Below, piece by piece: positions 1-5,412 of a DNA stretch of 12,198 nucleotides. The stretch spans positions 327,410 to 339,607 of the forward strand of contig MU646461.1 of NCBI GenBank assembly GCA_026770585.1, given 5' to 3'. The position numbers were made by a program, and so were the translations under genes. Source of the DNA: Baffinella frigidus. Its lineage: Eukaryota > Cryptophyceae > Cryptomonadales > Baffinellaceae. Under the pieces are notes generated by a model. It was not told the origin of the DNA, did not search any database, and saw nothing but the letters and a program-made list of their open reading frames with translations. Positions within the stretch are counted from its first letter, which is position 1; each line of letters starts with the position of its first letter.

Positions 1-84
1 AGTGTTGAGTGTTTAGTGTTGAGTGTTTAGTGTTGAGTGTTTAGTGTTGAGTGTTTAGTGTTGAGTGTTTAGTGTTGAGTGTTT
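1..84. repeat. 14-bp tandem repeat, degenerate telomere-like
   Basis: Six consecutive copies of the unit AGTGTTGAGTGTTT run from the window edge, so the array probably continues upstream. The unit resembles two degenerate TTTAGGG-type heptamers (TTTAGTG, TTGAGTG), so this is best read as a decayed telomeric or subtelomeric G-strand array. The G-rich strand is the plus strand, opposite to the CCCTAAA arrays further right. Confidence 0.9.
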
Positions 85-450
85 AGTGTTAGGGATTAGA
101 GATTAAGGTACCTTGTAGTGTTCAAGTCTTTACTGTTTAGAGTTCAGAGTTCAGTGTTTAGTGTTTAGTGTTAGGGGTTAGGCATTAAGGTACCTTGTAC
201 GAGAGGGTTCGGGGGTTACGGTTAGTGGAGGAGGATGAGGCGTTTAGCGTGTTGTCTGTCGTGGTGAGGATTTAGTGTTCAGTGTTTAGTGTTTGGTGCT
301 CAGTGATTAGTGTTAGGGGTTAGGCATTAAGGTACCTTCTAGTGTTTAGTGTTGAGTGTTCAGTGTTTAGAGTTCAGGGTTTAGTGTTTAGTGTTAGGGG
401 TTAGGCATTAAGGTACCTTGTACCTTAATCGTGGTGAGGATTTAGTTCAG
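85..450. repeat. Subtelomere-like module repeat with GGTACC core
   Basis: TTTAGTG-type heptamers alternate with a conserved block reading GGGGTTAGGCATTAAGGTACC followed by TTGTA or TTCTA. The block occurs near 91-118, 172-200, 315-343 and 396-424; the first copy is diverged. The phrase GTGGTGAGGATTTAG also repeats (260-275 and 430-445). No convincing coding sequence is seen. The pattern fits a subtelomeric satellite or an eroded interstitial telomere tract. Confidence 0.75.
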
Positions 451-550
451 AGTTCAGAGGCACAGCAGGTCCGCGACGGCGCCACATCCTTTTCTTAGGC
501 TGCCTAACGAAAGGCCTCACTCGTATTAAGTTGCTCGTATGTCAAACCAC

Positions 551-686
551 CACGCCAGATTATTGGAAGGGGTCGCGAAAAGTCGATTCCCTGGAAGGAA
601 TGAGGAGGGGGGGGTTACGTTTGGGATAGTTCGGCGCCCAAAAGTGCGCTCGGAAAGAGCCTAACCCCTCTGAGCAATCTGGCGTG
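551..686 (+). mobile_element. MITE-like element, CACGCCAGAT termini, copy 1
   Basis: The ends are CACGCCAGAT and ATCTGGCGTG, and the trinucleotide CCA lies on both sides as a possible 3-bp target duplication. A relative of the uninterrupted flank may lie at 850-920 (CACTCGTAT, then TTGCTCGTGTGTCAAAACC). The second copy, in opposite orientation at 2668-2790, shares several internal blocks, such as GGAAGGGGTCGC and CGGAAAGAGCC. The 3-bp duplication and CAC start recall CACTA-type elements, but that is only a suggestion. Confidence 0.7.
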
Positions 687-717
687 CCAAGCAGGCGGCG
701 GGTGCCACATCCTTTAT

Positions 718-803
718 TTGTTCTTACTAGTGATATTAAAGCAGTTGTGTAGTAACTTTCGTTGCCAGGAAATGAGAAAAAAGTAGGTTTCCCCGGATAA
801 ACC
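718..803 (-). mobile_element. Foldback element family F, half copy
   Basis: This holds the central region (TTACTAGTGATATTAAAG) and one arm (TTGTGTAGTAACTTTCGTTGCC, continuing to GTAGGTTTCCCCGGAT) of the family seen complete at 2386-2518, 9115-9244 and 11300-11436. The other arm is missing, so this copy cannot fold as the others do. It sits inside the 478-823 composite. Confidence 0.7.
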
Positions 804-923
804 TGACTAAAGGATGTGGCGCCCCGCCCGAGGCGCTGGCATCAGCCCCCACTCGTATCAAGTTCACTGCTAGCGGGAACTTTTTGAACTTTCTGAAGTT
901 GCTCGTGTGTCAAAACCAAACGG

Positions 924-1004
924 GAGACGGGCGGGCGCAACAGCGCGATCACGACGGCCAACATCCAGACGCTGATCGAGTCGTCGCAATCCTCGGACGT
1001 TCGA
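924..1004 (+). pseudogene. Partial exon copy 1 of the ETGGRNSAI exon
   Basis: It encodes ETGGRNSAITTANIQTLIES and continues SQSSDVR, matching the first 27 residues of the exon at 1223-1336 with changes only at the AA/TT pair. Similarity stops after the SSDVR codons, and the frame then runs through unrelated sequence. The base before it is ACGG rather than a CAG acceptor, so this copy lacks a normal 3' splice site. I read it as a duplicated, non-functional exon fragment. The protein is not recognised. Confidence 0.7.
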
Positions 1005-1112
1005 TCTCGCGCCAACATCCAAACGGAGCCCCCCTATGTCTCTACGGTATTCCCTAGAGGTATTCACGTGTGGGGGATTCACGAAATCCCTTTAAAATCC
1101 GCTGTGTGGCAG

Positions 1113-1176
1113 GAGACGGGGGGGCGCAACATCCAGACGCTGATCGAGTCGTCGCAATCCTCGGACGTTCGAGACG
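1113..1176 (+). pseudogene. Partial exon copy 2, with 21-nt in-frame deletion
   Basis: This second partial copy of the 1223-1336 exon is preceded by GTGGCAG, so it keeps a plausible 3' splice acceptor. Relative to the other copies it lacks exactly 21 nt between two AAC codons, reading ETGGRNIQTLIESSQSSDVR. That fits slippage or recombination between the AAC repeats. Similarity ends at about 1174-1178, after GACGTTCGA. Confidence 0.7.
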
Positions 1177-1222
1177 CAAGTTTCAAACGGCCTACCAAAC
1201 TCTGAGCCCTGAACCGCCACAG

Positions 1223-1336
1223 GAGACGGGCGGGCGCAACAGCGCGATTGCGGCGGCTAACATCCAGACGCTGATCGAGTCGTCGCAATCCTCGGACGTG
1301 AGGGAGCGCCACTCGGAGGAGAGCCTTCGAAGGCAG
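1223..1336 (+). CDS. Internal exon of an unrecognised protein (ETGGRNSAI...SLRRQ)
   Basis: The 114-nt exon is bounded by CGCCACAG and a GTCGAC donor and encodes 38 residues, beginning ETGGRNSAIAAANIQ and ending RHSEESLRRQ. The composition is Ser/Glu/Arg/Gln-rich, hydrophilic and probably helical, with no catalytic motif that I recognise. Joining it in phase 0 across the telomere-like intron to 1532 gives an open frame continuing VELSSLSAESQRATK. An alternative donor, GTGAGG, lies just after the SSQSSD codons. Two upstream partial copies (924, 1113) keep the same frame and differ from this exon at few sites. No start or stop codon of the full gene is visible. Confidence 0.6.
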
Positions 1337-1531
1337 GTCGACCCTAAACCCTAAACCCTAAACCCTAAACCCTAAACCCTAAACCCTAAACCCTAACCCC
1401 TACACCCTAAACGCTAAACCCTAAACCCTAAACCATAAACCACCCTAAACCCCAAACCCCAAACCCTAAACCCCAAACCCTAAAACCTAAACCCTAAAAC
1501 CTAAACCCTCAAAACTCAACCCTCAACCAAG
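1337..1531 (+). other. Predicted intron composed of CCCTAAA telomere-like repeats
   Basis: The 195-nt interval begins GTCGAC and ends AACCAAG. Apart from short ends it is made of CCCTAAA heptamers and close variants (CCCCAAA, CCTAAAA, CCCTCAA). Removing it joins two phase-0 coding pieces in frame. The pentamer GTCGA directly follows both the donor and the acceptor boundary, which could be an insertion footprint. CTAAA within each repeat resembles a branch-point motif, and the C-rich strand is the sense strand. The splicing itself is inferred, not shown. Confidence 0.6.
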
Positions 1532-1576
1532 GTCGAGCTCTCGAGCCTCTCGGCGGAGTCACAGCGGGCCACCAAG
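1532..1576 (+). CDS. Short exon, VELSSLSAESQRATK
   Basis: These 45 nt of GC-rich, non-repeat sequence sit between two telomere-like tracts and encode VELSSLSAESQRATK in frame with the preceding exon. After AAG comes TAATCCC. The nearest canonical donor (GTAATC, taking the last G of AAG) leaves phase 2, which does not match the phase-0 start at 1907. So the next junction is either non-canonical, lost in decay, or belongs to a transcript structure I cannot see. Confidence 0.5.
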
Positions 1577-1906
1577 TAATCCCTACACCCTGCACCCTCA
1601 ACCCTAATCCCTAAACCCTAAATACCAAACCCTAAACCCTCATCCCTGCACCCTGAACCCTAAACCCTCAACCCTGAACTCGAAACCCTGAATCATAAAC
1701 CCTACACCCGAATCCCTCATCCCTAAATCCTGAACCCTGAACTCTAAACCCTAAATCCTGCACCCTGAACCCTAAACCCTCAACCCTTAACCCTAAATCC
1801 TGAACCCTGCACCCTAAACCCTAAACCCTGATCCCTAAACCCTCAACCCTCAACCCTACACCCTAAACCCGAAACCCGAAACCCGAAACCCGAAACCCGA
1901 AAAAAG
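1577..1906 (+). repeat. Degenerate CCCTAAA telomere-like tract, possible intron
   Basis: About 330 bp of CCCTAAA-related heptamers, more diverged than at 1343-1500 (ACCCTGA, ACCCTCA, ACCCTGC variants), ends with five repeats of ACCCGAA and an A-run before AG. It lies between coding pieces as the other telomere-like introns do. The last AG is a possible acceptor, but the reading phases on the two sides disagree for GT...AG removal. Confidence 0.8.
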
Positions 1907-1960
1907 GGCAAGCTGGTCGACGTGCACATCGTGCGGCGAAAGAGCCACAAAGCTTTTGAG
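1907..1960 (+). CDS. Exon GKLVDVHIVRRKSHKAFE
   Basis: The 54-nt open segment follows AAAAAAG and ends at a GTGATC donor; it encodes GKLVDVHIVRRKSHKAFE. Partial copies at 2153-2192 and 2358-2377 support this frame: their shared stretch GRKAPQ differs only at third codon positions (CGT/CGC, CCT/CCG). This copy departs from those two, reading SHKAFE. The protein is not recognised; the run of basic residues is the only feature of note. Confidence 0.55.
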
Positions 1961-2152
1961 GTGATCCTAACCACACGGTGGACTACGAACCTTTCATCAA
2001 AAGTCAACTCGCCTAAAGACAATTAACTTCAAAGATTTTTCTAAGCAAATTGGTCACGTATCACCCTGGGATGCAGGGTCAACGAAACCCTCCAAGCCCA
2101 CCGAGTGGAACCCTCAACCCTCAACCCCAAACCCTAAACCCTAAACCCTGCA
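1961..2152 (+). other. Intron-like sequence ending in telomere-like repeat
   Basis: No coding signal is seen. The first ~140 bp is AT-richer unique sequence after the GTGATC donor. From 2110 to 2150 it becomes CCCTCAA/CCCTAAA repeats that run directly into the truncated exon copy at 2153. Confidence 0.5.
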
Positions 2153-2192
2153 CGTGCACATCGTGCGGCGAAAGGGCCGTAAAGCTCCTCAG
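2153..2192 (+). pseudogene. 5'-truncated exon copy (VHIVRRKGRKAPQ)
   Basis: This 40-nt segment corresponds to 1921-1960, encodes VHIVRRKGRKAPQ, and keeps the same GTGATCC donor. Its 5' part (GKLVD) is replaced by CCCTAAACCCTGCACG telomere-like sequence, with no acceptor at the junction. That fits a broken exon end joined to telomeric DNA. Confidence 0.65.
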
Positions 2193-2357
2193 GTGATCCT
2201 CCACGTAGCAGCGACCGAAGATATTTCCCCCCGGATTCTCGGGGGAAACGCGGTTAGAATTCCAGGGCAATGGATAAGATTCTAGTACAAATCGGTTAGA
2301 TGGACTGTATCCGTGAAGACCTCGGTGGCTGCTAAGTGGCACCCTAAACCCTGCACG

Positions 2358-2377
2358 AGGGCCGCAAAGCTCCGCAG
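2358..2377 (+). pseudogene. Shorter 5'-truncated exon copy (GRKAPQ)
   Basis: Only about 20 nt of the exon remain, encoding GRKAPQ before GTGCTC. Like the 2153 copy it is preceded directly by CCCTAAACCCTGCACG, but the breakpoint is further into the exon. Confidence 0.55.
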
Positions 2378-2385
2378 GTGCTCTA

Positions 2386-2518
2386 ATCCGGGGAACCCTA
2401 GTTTTCTTTCAGGATCTTGCAACGGAAATTACTACACAAATACTTTAATATTACTAGTAAGCACGAATTGTGTAATTTTCGTTGCCAGACTCTGAACAAA
2501 AAATCAGTTTCCCCGGAT
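2386..2518. mobile_element. Foldback element family F, complete copy (133 bp)
   Basis: The ends ATCCGGGGAA and TTCCCCGGAT are inverted. Inside them GCAACGGAAATTACTACACA is inverted as GTGTAATTTTCGTTGCC, around a shared centre (TTTAATATTACTAGTAA). The whole element can fold into one hairpin and holds no coding sequence, as in a MITE. Relatives lie at 718, 9115 and 11300. Confidence 0.85.
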
Positions 2519-2667
2519 GAGCTCCTCCTCCTCCTCCTCCTCCTTCATTACCCTCAAGCCTGGAGAACATGGCTGGGAACTCAACACATGAAAGGGACTT
2601 GATTCAATCCAACAGGGATTTCGTGAGATGAGCTATTGGAACTCTTCATTTTATCAAGGACTCCAGC
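2519..2667. other. Non-coding stretch with short CTC microsatellite
   Basis: Seven CTC trinucleotides lie at about 2522-2542, then unremarkable sequence. I see no exon, repeat partner or hairpin here. Confidence 0.5.
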
Positions 2668-2790
2668 CACGCCAGATTGCTCGAGGGGGTTCGGCTCTTT
2701 CCGACCGTCAAATAGGACGGGGGTGACTTTTGAAATCCGCTGTTTAGGGGGGAATTGACTTTTGGCGACCCCTTCCTGGAGTCTGGCGTG
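2668..2790 (-). mobile_element. MITE-like element, CACGCCAGAT termini, copy 2
   Basis: The inverse of the 551-686 element, with ends CACGCCAGAT and GTCTGGCGTG. Internal blocks correspond on the opposite strand (GGTTCGGCTCTTTCCGA against TCGGAAAGAGCC; GGCGACCCCTTCC against GGAAGGGGTCGC). The middle is more diverged. No obvious target duplication is seen. Confidence 0.7.
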
Positions 2791-2925
2791 GAGGCGAGAG
2801 TGGAGATGCGTGATCCAAACGTCTATGAACCTCAAGACGGGCCCGCCTCGGTACAGTGGCAGCCAATGGTCTCTACCCAACCCTGCACCCTGAGCTCGAA
2901 ACCTGCCAAAATTTCAGCGCCCTCA

Positions 2926-2979
2926 AAAGTGGAGATCTCCACTTTACAGATCTCCACTTTACAGATCTCCACTTTACAG
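2926..2979 (+). repeat. 20-bp palindrome leading into three tandem 3' splice acceptors
   Basis: The perfect palindrome AAAGTGGAGATCTCCACTTT lies at 2926-2945. Its right half starts three exact tandem copies of the 15-mer GATCTCCACTTTACA (2934-2948, 2949-2963, 2964-2978). Each copy is followed by G, so each supplies a TTTACAG acceptor, and the last lies directly before the MYND exon copy at 2980. The other MYND exon (3186) has a single CTTTACAG. The acceptor region therefore appears to have been triplicated. Confidence 0.85.
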
Positions 2980-3042
2980 GTGCGCCAAGTGCGAGCGGGT
3001 GGCCTACTGCAACGCCGCGTGCCAGAAGGAGCACTGGAAGCA
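2980..3042 (+). pseudogene. MYND zinc-finger exon copy, 3'-truncated
   Basis: After CTTTACAG the sequence encodes CAKCERVAYCNAACQKEHWK, matching the exon at 3186-3258 with only silent differences (TGC/TGT, GAG/GAA, CGG). Similarity stops after GGAAGCA and the following sequence gives no donor at the right place. Without the distal HKK...C portion the zinc-binding set is incomplete, so this is a broken duplicate. It lies about 206 bp upstream of the better copy. Confidence 0.75.
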
Positions 3043-3185
3043 CACGCTACAAGAATAGCCTATCAAACCGAAGTCTGCCCTAATTAAATTTACTTACGGC
3101 CCTAGTTAATCTTCTTCAAACTCCTATGAACACATAGGGATCCAGTTTCTTTTCAATTGAACATGTCCCCGGATTAACTTTACAG
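3043..3185 (+). other. Sequence between the two MYND exon copies, intron-like
   Basis: AT-rich sequence ending ATGTCCCCGGATTAACTTTACAG. The stretch around 3150-3175 resembles one outer arm of foldback family F (TGTCCCCGGAT). No exon for the first CxxC pair of the MYND finger was found here. Confidence 0.4.
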
Positions 3186-3258
3186 GTGCGCCAAGTGTGA
3201 ACGGGTGGCCTACTGCAACGCCGCGTGCCAGAAGGAGCACTGGAAGCAGCATAAGAAG
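3186..3258 (+). CDS. MYND zinc-finger exon
   Basis: The exon starts after CTTTACAG and ends at a GTAGAC donor. After one leading base it encodes 24 residues, beginning CAKCERVAYC and ending EHWKQHKK. The spacing C-x2-C-x5-YC-x3-C-x5-HW-x2-H is that of the second half of the MYND fold, a zinc-binding protein-interaction domain found in many SET-domain and regulatory proteins. The first CxxC pair must lie in an upstream exon I do not see. Joined to 3496 in frame, the domain gains its last cysteine. What else the protein contains is unknown. Confidence 0.75.
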
Positions 3259-3495
3259 GTAGACCCTAAATCCTAAACCCAAACCCTAAACCCTAAACCC
3301 CAAACCCTCACCCTAAACCCTAAACCCTAAACCCTAAACCCTAAACCCTAAACCCTAGACCCTCAACCCTAAACCCCAAACCCTCAACCCCTCACCCCAA
3401 ACCATAAATCCTAAACCTCGAGCCCTGAACCCGAAGCCCTAATTCCTCAGCCCTAAGCCCTAAGCCCTAAGCCTCAAGCCCTAAACCTAAACCAG
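3259..3495 (+). other. Predicted intron made of CCCTAAA telomere-like repeats
   Basis: The 237-nt interval begins GTAGACCC and ends CTAAACCAG. It is almost wholly CCCTAAA heptamers and variants, cleanest at 3307-3355 and degenerate toward the 3' end (CCCTAAG, CCTCAAG). Removing it with GT...AG ends restores a complete MYND second half: HKK is followed by DCKKW, placing Cys where the family's last zinc ligand lies. This agreement with a known family is the best evidence that telomere-like DNA acts as an intron here. No pyrimidine tract of the usual kind is seen, but CTAAAC branch-like motifs are abundant. Confidence 0.7.
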
Positions 3496-3531
3496 GATTG
3501 CAAGAAGTGGAGCACGGCGAGTGAGGCCTGA
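3496..3531 (+). CDS. Terminal MYND exon with stop codon
   Basis: After AACCAG the frame reads DCKKWSTASEA and then TGA at 3529-3531. With the 3186-3258 exon it gives HWKQHKKDCKKW, matching the common MYND ending HW-x2-HK-x2-C. This would be the C-terminus of the protein. No clear polyadenylation signal is seen immediately downstream; a foldback element starts about 20 bp later. Confidence 0.65.
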   Translation, partial: DCKKWSTASEA

Positions 3532-3552
3532 GGCGGCTGCGACAAAATCTCC

Positions 3553-3617
3553 TCTGGGGACACAGTCCTGTGTAGGATAGCCGGAGTGACTTTACACACG
3601 GGACTGTGTCCCCCAGA
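3553..3617. repeat. Inverted repeat, GGGGACACAGTCC arms
   Basis: TCTGGGGACACAGTCCTGTG at 3552-3571 is inverted at 3595-3617 (CACACGGGACTGTGTCCCCC). Parts recur at 3963-3972 (AGCCGGAGTGA) and 4079-4097 (GGGACTATGTCCCCAGAAC), on either side of the element at 3973-4078. The later pair therefore looks like the same sequence split by an insertion. Confidence 0.75.
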
Positions 3618-3838
3618 ACACGCGGCTGCAAATAACCTGTTCGTATTACCTACGGTAGGCCGGCTGTTGGGAGAGAATGTTCTGCAAGAATGTTCTGATC
3701 CGCAATACACGCATTTTGTCAACACAAGCAGGGAAAAGAACGTTCTGCAAGAATACGTGCAAGAATGTGCGCGCTGTCGTGCATTGTGGGTCGGAACCAA
3801 CTTGGCCACCGTGTGTGCACCCTTCCGTGGCTTTCCCT
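3618..3838. other. Non-coding stretch with duplicated GTTCTGCAAGAAT
   Basis: The 13-mer GTTCTGCAAGAAT occurs at about 3679 and 3741. A diverged inverted pair links 3692-3715 (TCTGATCCGCAATACACG) to 3777-3797 (CGTGCATTGTGGGTCGGAA). A CCTACGGTAGG palindrome sits at 3649-3659. The overlapping open frames show no domain and look like chance. Confidence 0.5.
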
Positions 3839-3840
3839 TA

Positions 3841-3960
3841 CAGGGGTGCCTCGCTCATAAGAAAGCGCCGCCTCCTAGAAACCTACATTAGGGCTATGCC
3901 TAGGGCCCTATGGTGGTCCTAGGGGGGCGGCGGTGGTTTCTTACGAGCGAGGTACCCCTG
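3841..3960. mobile_element. MITE-like foldback element with TA flanks, CAGGGG ends (120 bp)
   Basis: The ends CAGGGGTGCCTCGCTCATAA and CTTACGAGCGAGGTACCCCTG are near-perfect inverted repeats, extending inward through GCGCCGCC/GGCGGCGG to arms of about 35 bp. TA lies on both sides (3839-3840, 3961-3962), consistent with a TA target duplication as in Tc1/mariner-derived MITEs. There is no coding capacity. Confidence 0.85.
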
Positions 3961-3972
3961 TAGCCGGAGTGA

Positions 3973-4078
3973 GTATCCCTTAAGTGACCATAGGGTAAAT
4001 ATTCACCCTAACTCGCCCTATGCAGGTCCTAGGACCCTACCGTAGGGCGTAGGAGCCTACTGGCTACTTAAGGGATAC
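3973..4078. mobile_element. 106-bp foldback element, GTATCCCTTAAG ends, copy 1
   Basis: The ends GTATCCCTTAAGTGACCA and TGGCTACTTAAGGGATAC are inverted. The second copy at 8933-9038 has exactly the same length and very similar ends; the interior is more diverged but shares GCAGGTCCTAGG and a CCCTACCGTAGGG/CCCTACGGTAGGG palindrome. If the outer TA is a target duplication, the terminal repeat begins at TCCCTTAAG. Confidence 0.85.
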
Positions 4079-4526
4079 GGGACTATGTCCCCAGAACTCT
4101 CGGTCCTGCTCAGACAGAGCCTCGGTGGGGGTGCATGCATGGCCGTGTTGGTACAAGTAATAAAGGAACGCCAGGACCTCATGACCTACGGGCCTGACGA
4201 AAAAGCTTCAGCATCAAGCCAGTTCCGGTTACCTTATCCGTAGGAACCCCCCCATGTCCCTACGGGTTGCCTACCGTAGGGTCATAGGTCTGATCGCTTA
4301 TGGCTCATTCAAAATCCCTTCGAAGTCCGCGGCAAACTGCCCTGTTTTCGCGTGGACTGCCCCTGGGCGCTGTGGCCCCACAGTTGACCGCGTGTGGGTC
4401 ACGCGGTCACAAAAAAACACAACGTAAGAGCGGAGGCCGCTGTGCGGCCCTGCACCGTACTACTCAATTTGGGGGGAGGGCGAAGTAATGGCGAGTCCAA
4501 ATTGAAGCGGGGCAGAGCTGTAGACA
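4079..4526. other. Non-coding stretch, scattered repeat fragments
   Basis: No coding feature is supported. GGGGGTGCATGCATGGC at about 4124-4143 resembles repeats at 11481, 11560 and 11727. GTGTTGGTACAAG (4145-4159) recurs at 5337-5349. GGTCACGCGGTCA at 4396-4409 recurs in variant form at 7626 and 7846. A CCTACCGTAGG palindrome lies at 4270-4281. The open frame here on each strand has no recognisable domain. Confidence 0.5.
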
Positions 4527-4682
4527 ACACGAGCTGGTAGAGAGATTGATAATTTATTGCCAAACAACCAGCGTCAGCGCCGCACATGCTACGCATTGTG
4601 CCACATACTGTACCCCGTGTCGGCCGCTCATACGAGCATTTTCCGGGTGGATTCCAACTCCACCTCCTACTACACGAGCTGG
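4527..4682. mobile_element. 132-bp interspersed element with 11-bp direct flanks, copy 1
   Basis: The core 4539-4670 (AGAGAGATTGATAATTTATT ... CACCTCCTAC) matches 8706-8837 with four base differences. The direct repeat ACACGAGCTGG flanks it at 4527-4537 and 4672-4682. The second copy has a different 11-mer flank, so these are target-site duplications of two independent insertions. The ends are not inverted repeats, which argues against a simple DNA MITE and leaves a SINE-like or unclassified inserter. The minus strand carries AATAAA near its 3' end. It contains no convincing protein. Confidence 0.85.
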
Positions 4683-4950
4683 AAGACAAGGTTGAAGCCT
4701 CGCCTGGTTACTGATTACTGATTACTGAATTTATTAAAGAGGTTTCGCCGTTATTGCCTAACCCGTGCCTTAACCAGACTATGATCGGTCCATGTTATAC
4801 CCCGCTCAGTCTGTCTCCGAGGGATGCTCCCCGTTCGCCTCACTGCACAGTGTGTAGGCTGGTGAGCCCTAACTAGTTAGGATACGGGCTCTAAATGTCT
4901 ACTCTGGCAGTCTCACAAGGCTGGGCTTGCGCGGGGAGCTCCTTCGTGGT
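4683..4950. other. Non-coding stretch with small repeats
   Basis: TTACTGA is repeated three times at about 4708-4728. The perfect palindrome CCTAACTAGTTAGG lies near 4867-4880. I see no supported exon. Confidence 0.5.
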
Positions 4951-5086
4951 TTTCCCTTATATGGGTAGTGGCAGTCTCTTGGGTAGGAACAATCTGGTGA
5001 GGACCCCAGATGTGTTCCTAACCTCGCCTCAAGTCTTGCACCGTGCATTCTCACTTTCGAATAAAGTCAATAAGTGTCAATAAGTG
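4951..5086 (+). repeat. Left arm of a long inverted-repeat pair
   Basis: This ~136-bp arm matches 6670-6804 in inverse. Best blocks are TATGGGTAGTGGCAG, CTCGCCTCAA, and a long run from CGTGCATT through CACTTTCGAATAAAGTCAA to two copies of TAAGTGTCAA-type sequence. An internal stem at 4985-5022 (AGGAACA ATCTGG ... CCAGAT GTGTTCCT) is replaced in the other arm by a different sequence that can also pair (CCGG/CCGG). AATAAA occurs within the arm. Confidence 0.8.
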
Positions 5087-5412
5087 CACAGTGCCGCCAA
5101 TGCCATCATTTTTTTGTGTGAGGGGACAAGAGATGCGATTTGAGTTTCCAAACAGGGATGTCTGTACGTTTGTTTGTTTGGCCTTGCACGTGCCCCAGGC
5201 CCCCTCTCAAATCGCATCCCCGGTGCTCTCACGTGCAGATAGATCTATTTATTTCTGCCGTGCTACGAGGCTCGTAGATATGTTCGGAGCCAGAGTGCCC
5301 TCGCCGCGACCTCGCGCCCTTGGGCCTTTGGCTGCCGTGTTGGTACAAGCGATCAAGCCCAAGGGGAATTTTTGTACCAAAAATAGTTTCATACCCCTTG
5401 CTCGCGCCTACA
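5087..5412. other. Interior sequence with a 13-bp inverted repeat
   Basis: GATGCGATTTGAG (5132-5144) is perfectly inverted at 5206-5218, giving a hairpin with a ~60-nt loop that includes a (GTTT)n run. An open frame passes through from about 5043 to 5462, but it also crosses the hairpins and has no recognisable domain, so I do not call it a gene. Confidence 0.6.

Larger units (their letters stand above)
478..823. mobile_element. Composite foldback element with 15-bp perfect terminal inverted repeats
   Basis: GGCGCCACATCCTTT at 478-492 is perfectly inverted at 809-823, and a further partial copy of the terminus (GTGCCACATCCTTT) lies at 703-716. There is no transposase ORF, as expected of a MITE-like non-autonomous element. 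Two other families lie inside: the CACGCCAGAT element (551-686) and half of the CAACGAAAATTACTACAC foldback family (about 718-799). The extra internal terminus suggests nested insertions or an internal duplication. No clear target-site duplication is seen at the outer ends. Confidence 0.65.

Noticed and set aside
1-450. CRISPR-like or minisatellite array with spacers
   Set aside because: Units are direct heptamer derivatives without unique spacers, and all surrounding evidence is eukaryotic.
4539-4670. tRNA-derived SINE
   Set aside because: GAGCTGGTAGAGA and GTTGGAATCC recall Pol III A and B boxes, but the first lies mostly in the target flank and the spacing and strand do not agree; there is also no A-tail.
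4399-4689. Reverse-strand open frame sharing MRSMCGADAG with 8434-8763
   Set aside because: The shared residues come from the 132-bp inserted element in both places; with only four differences they show no coding constraint.
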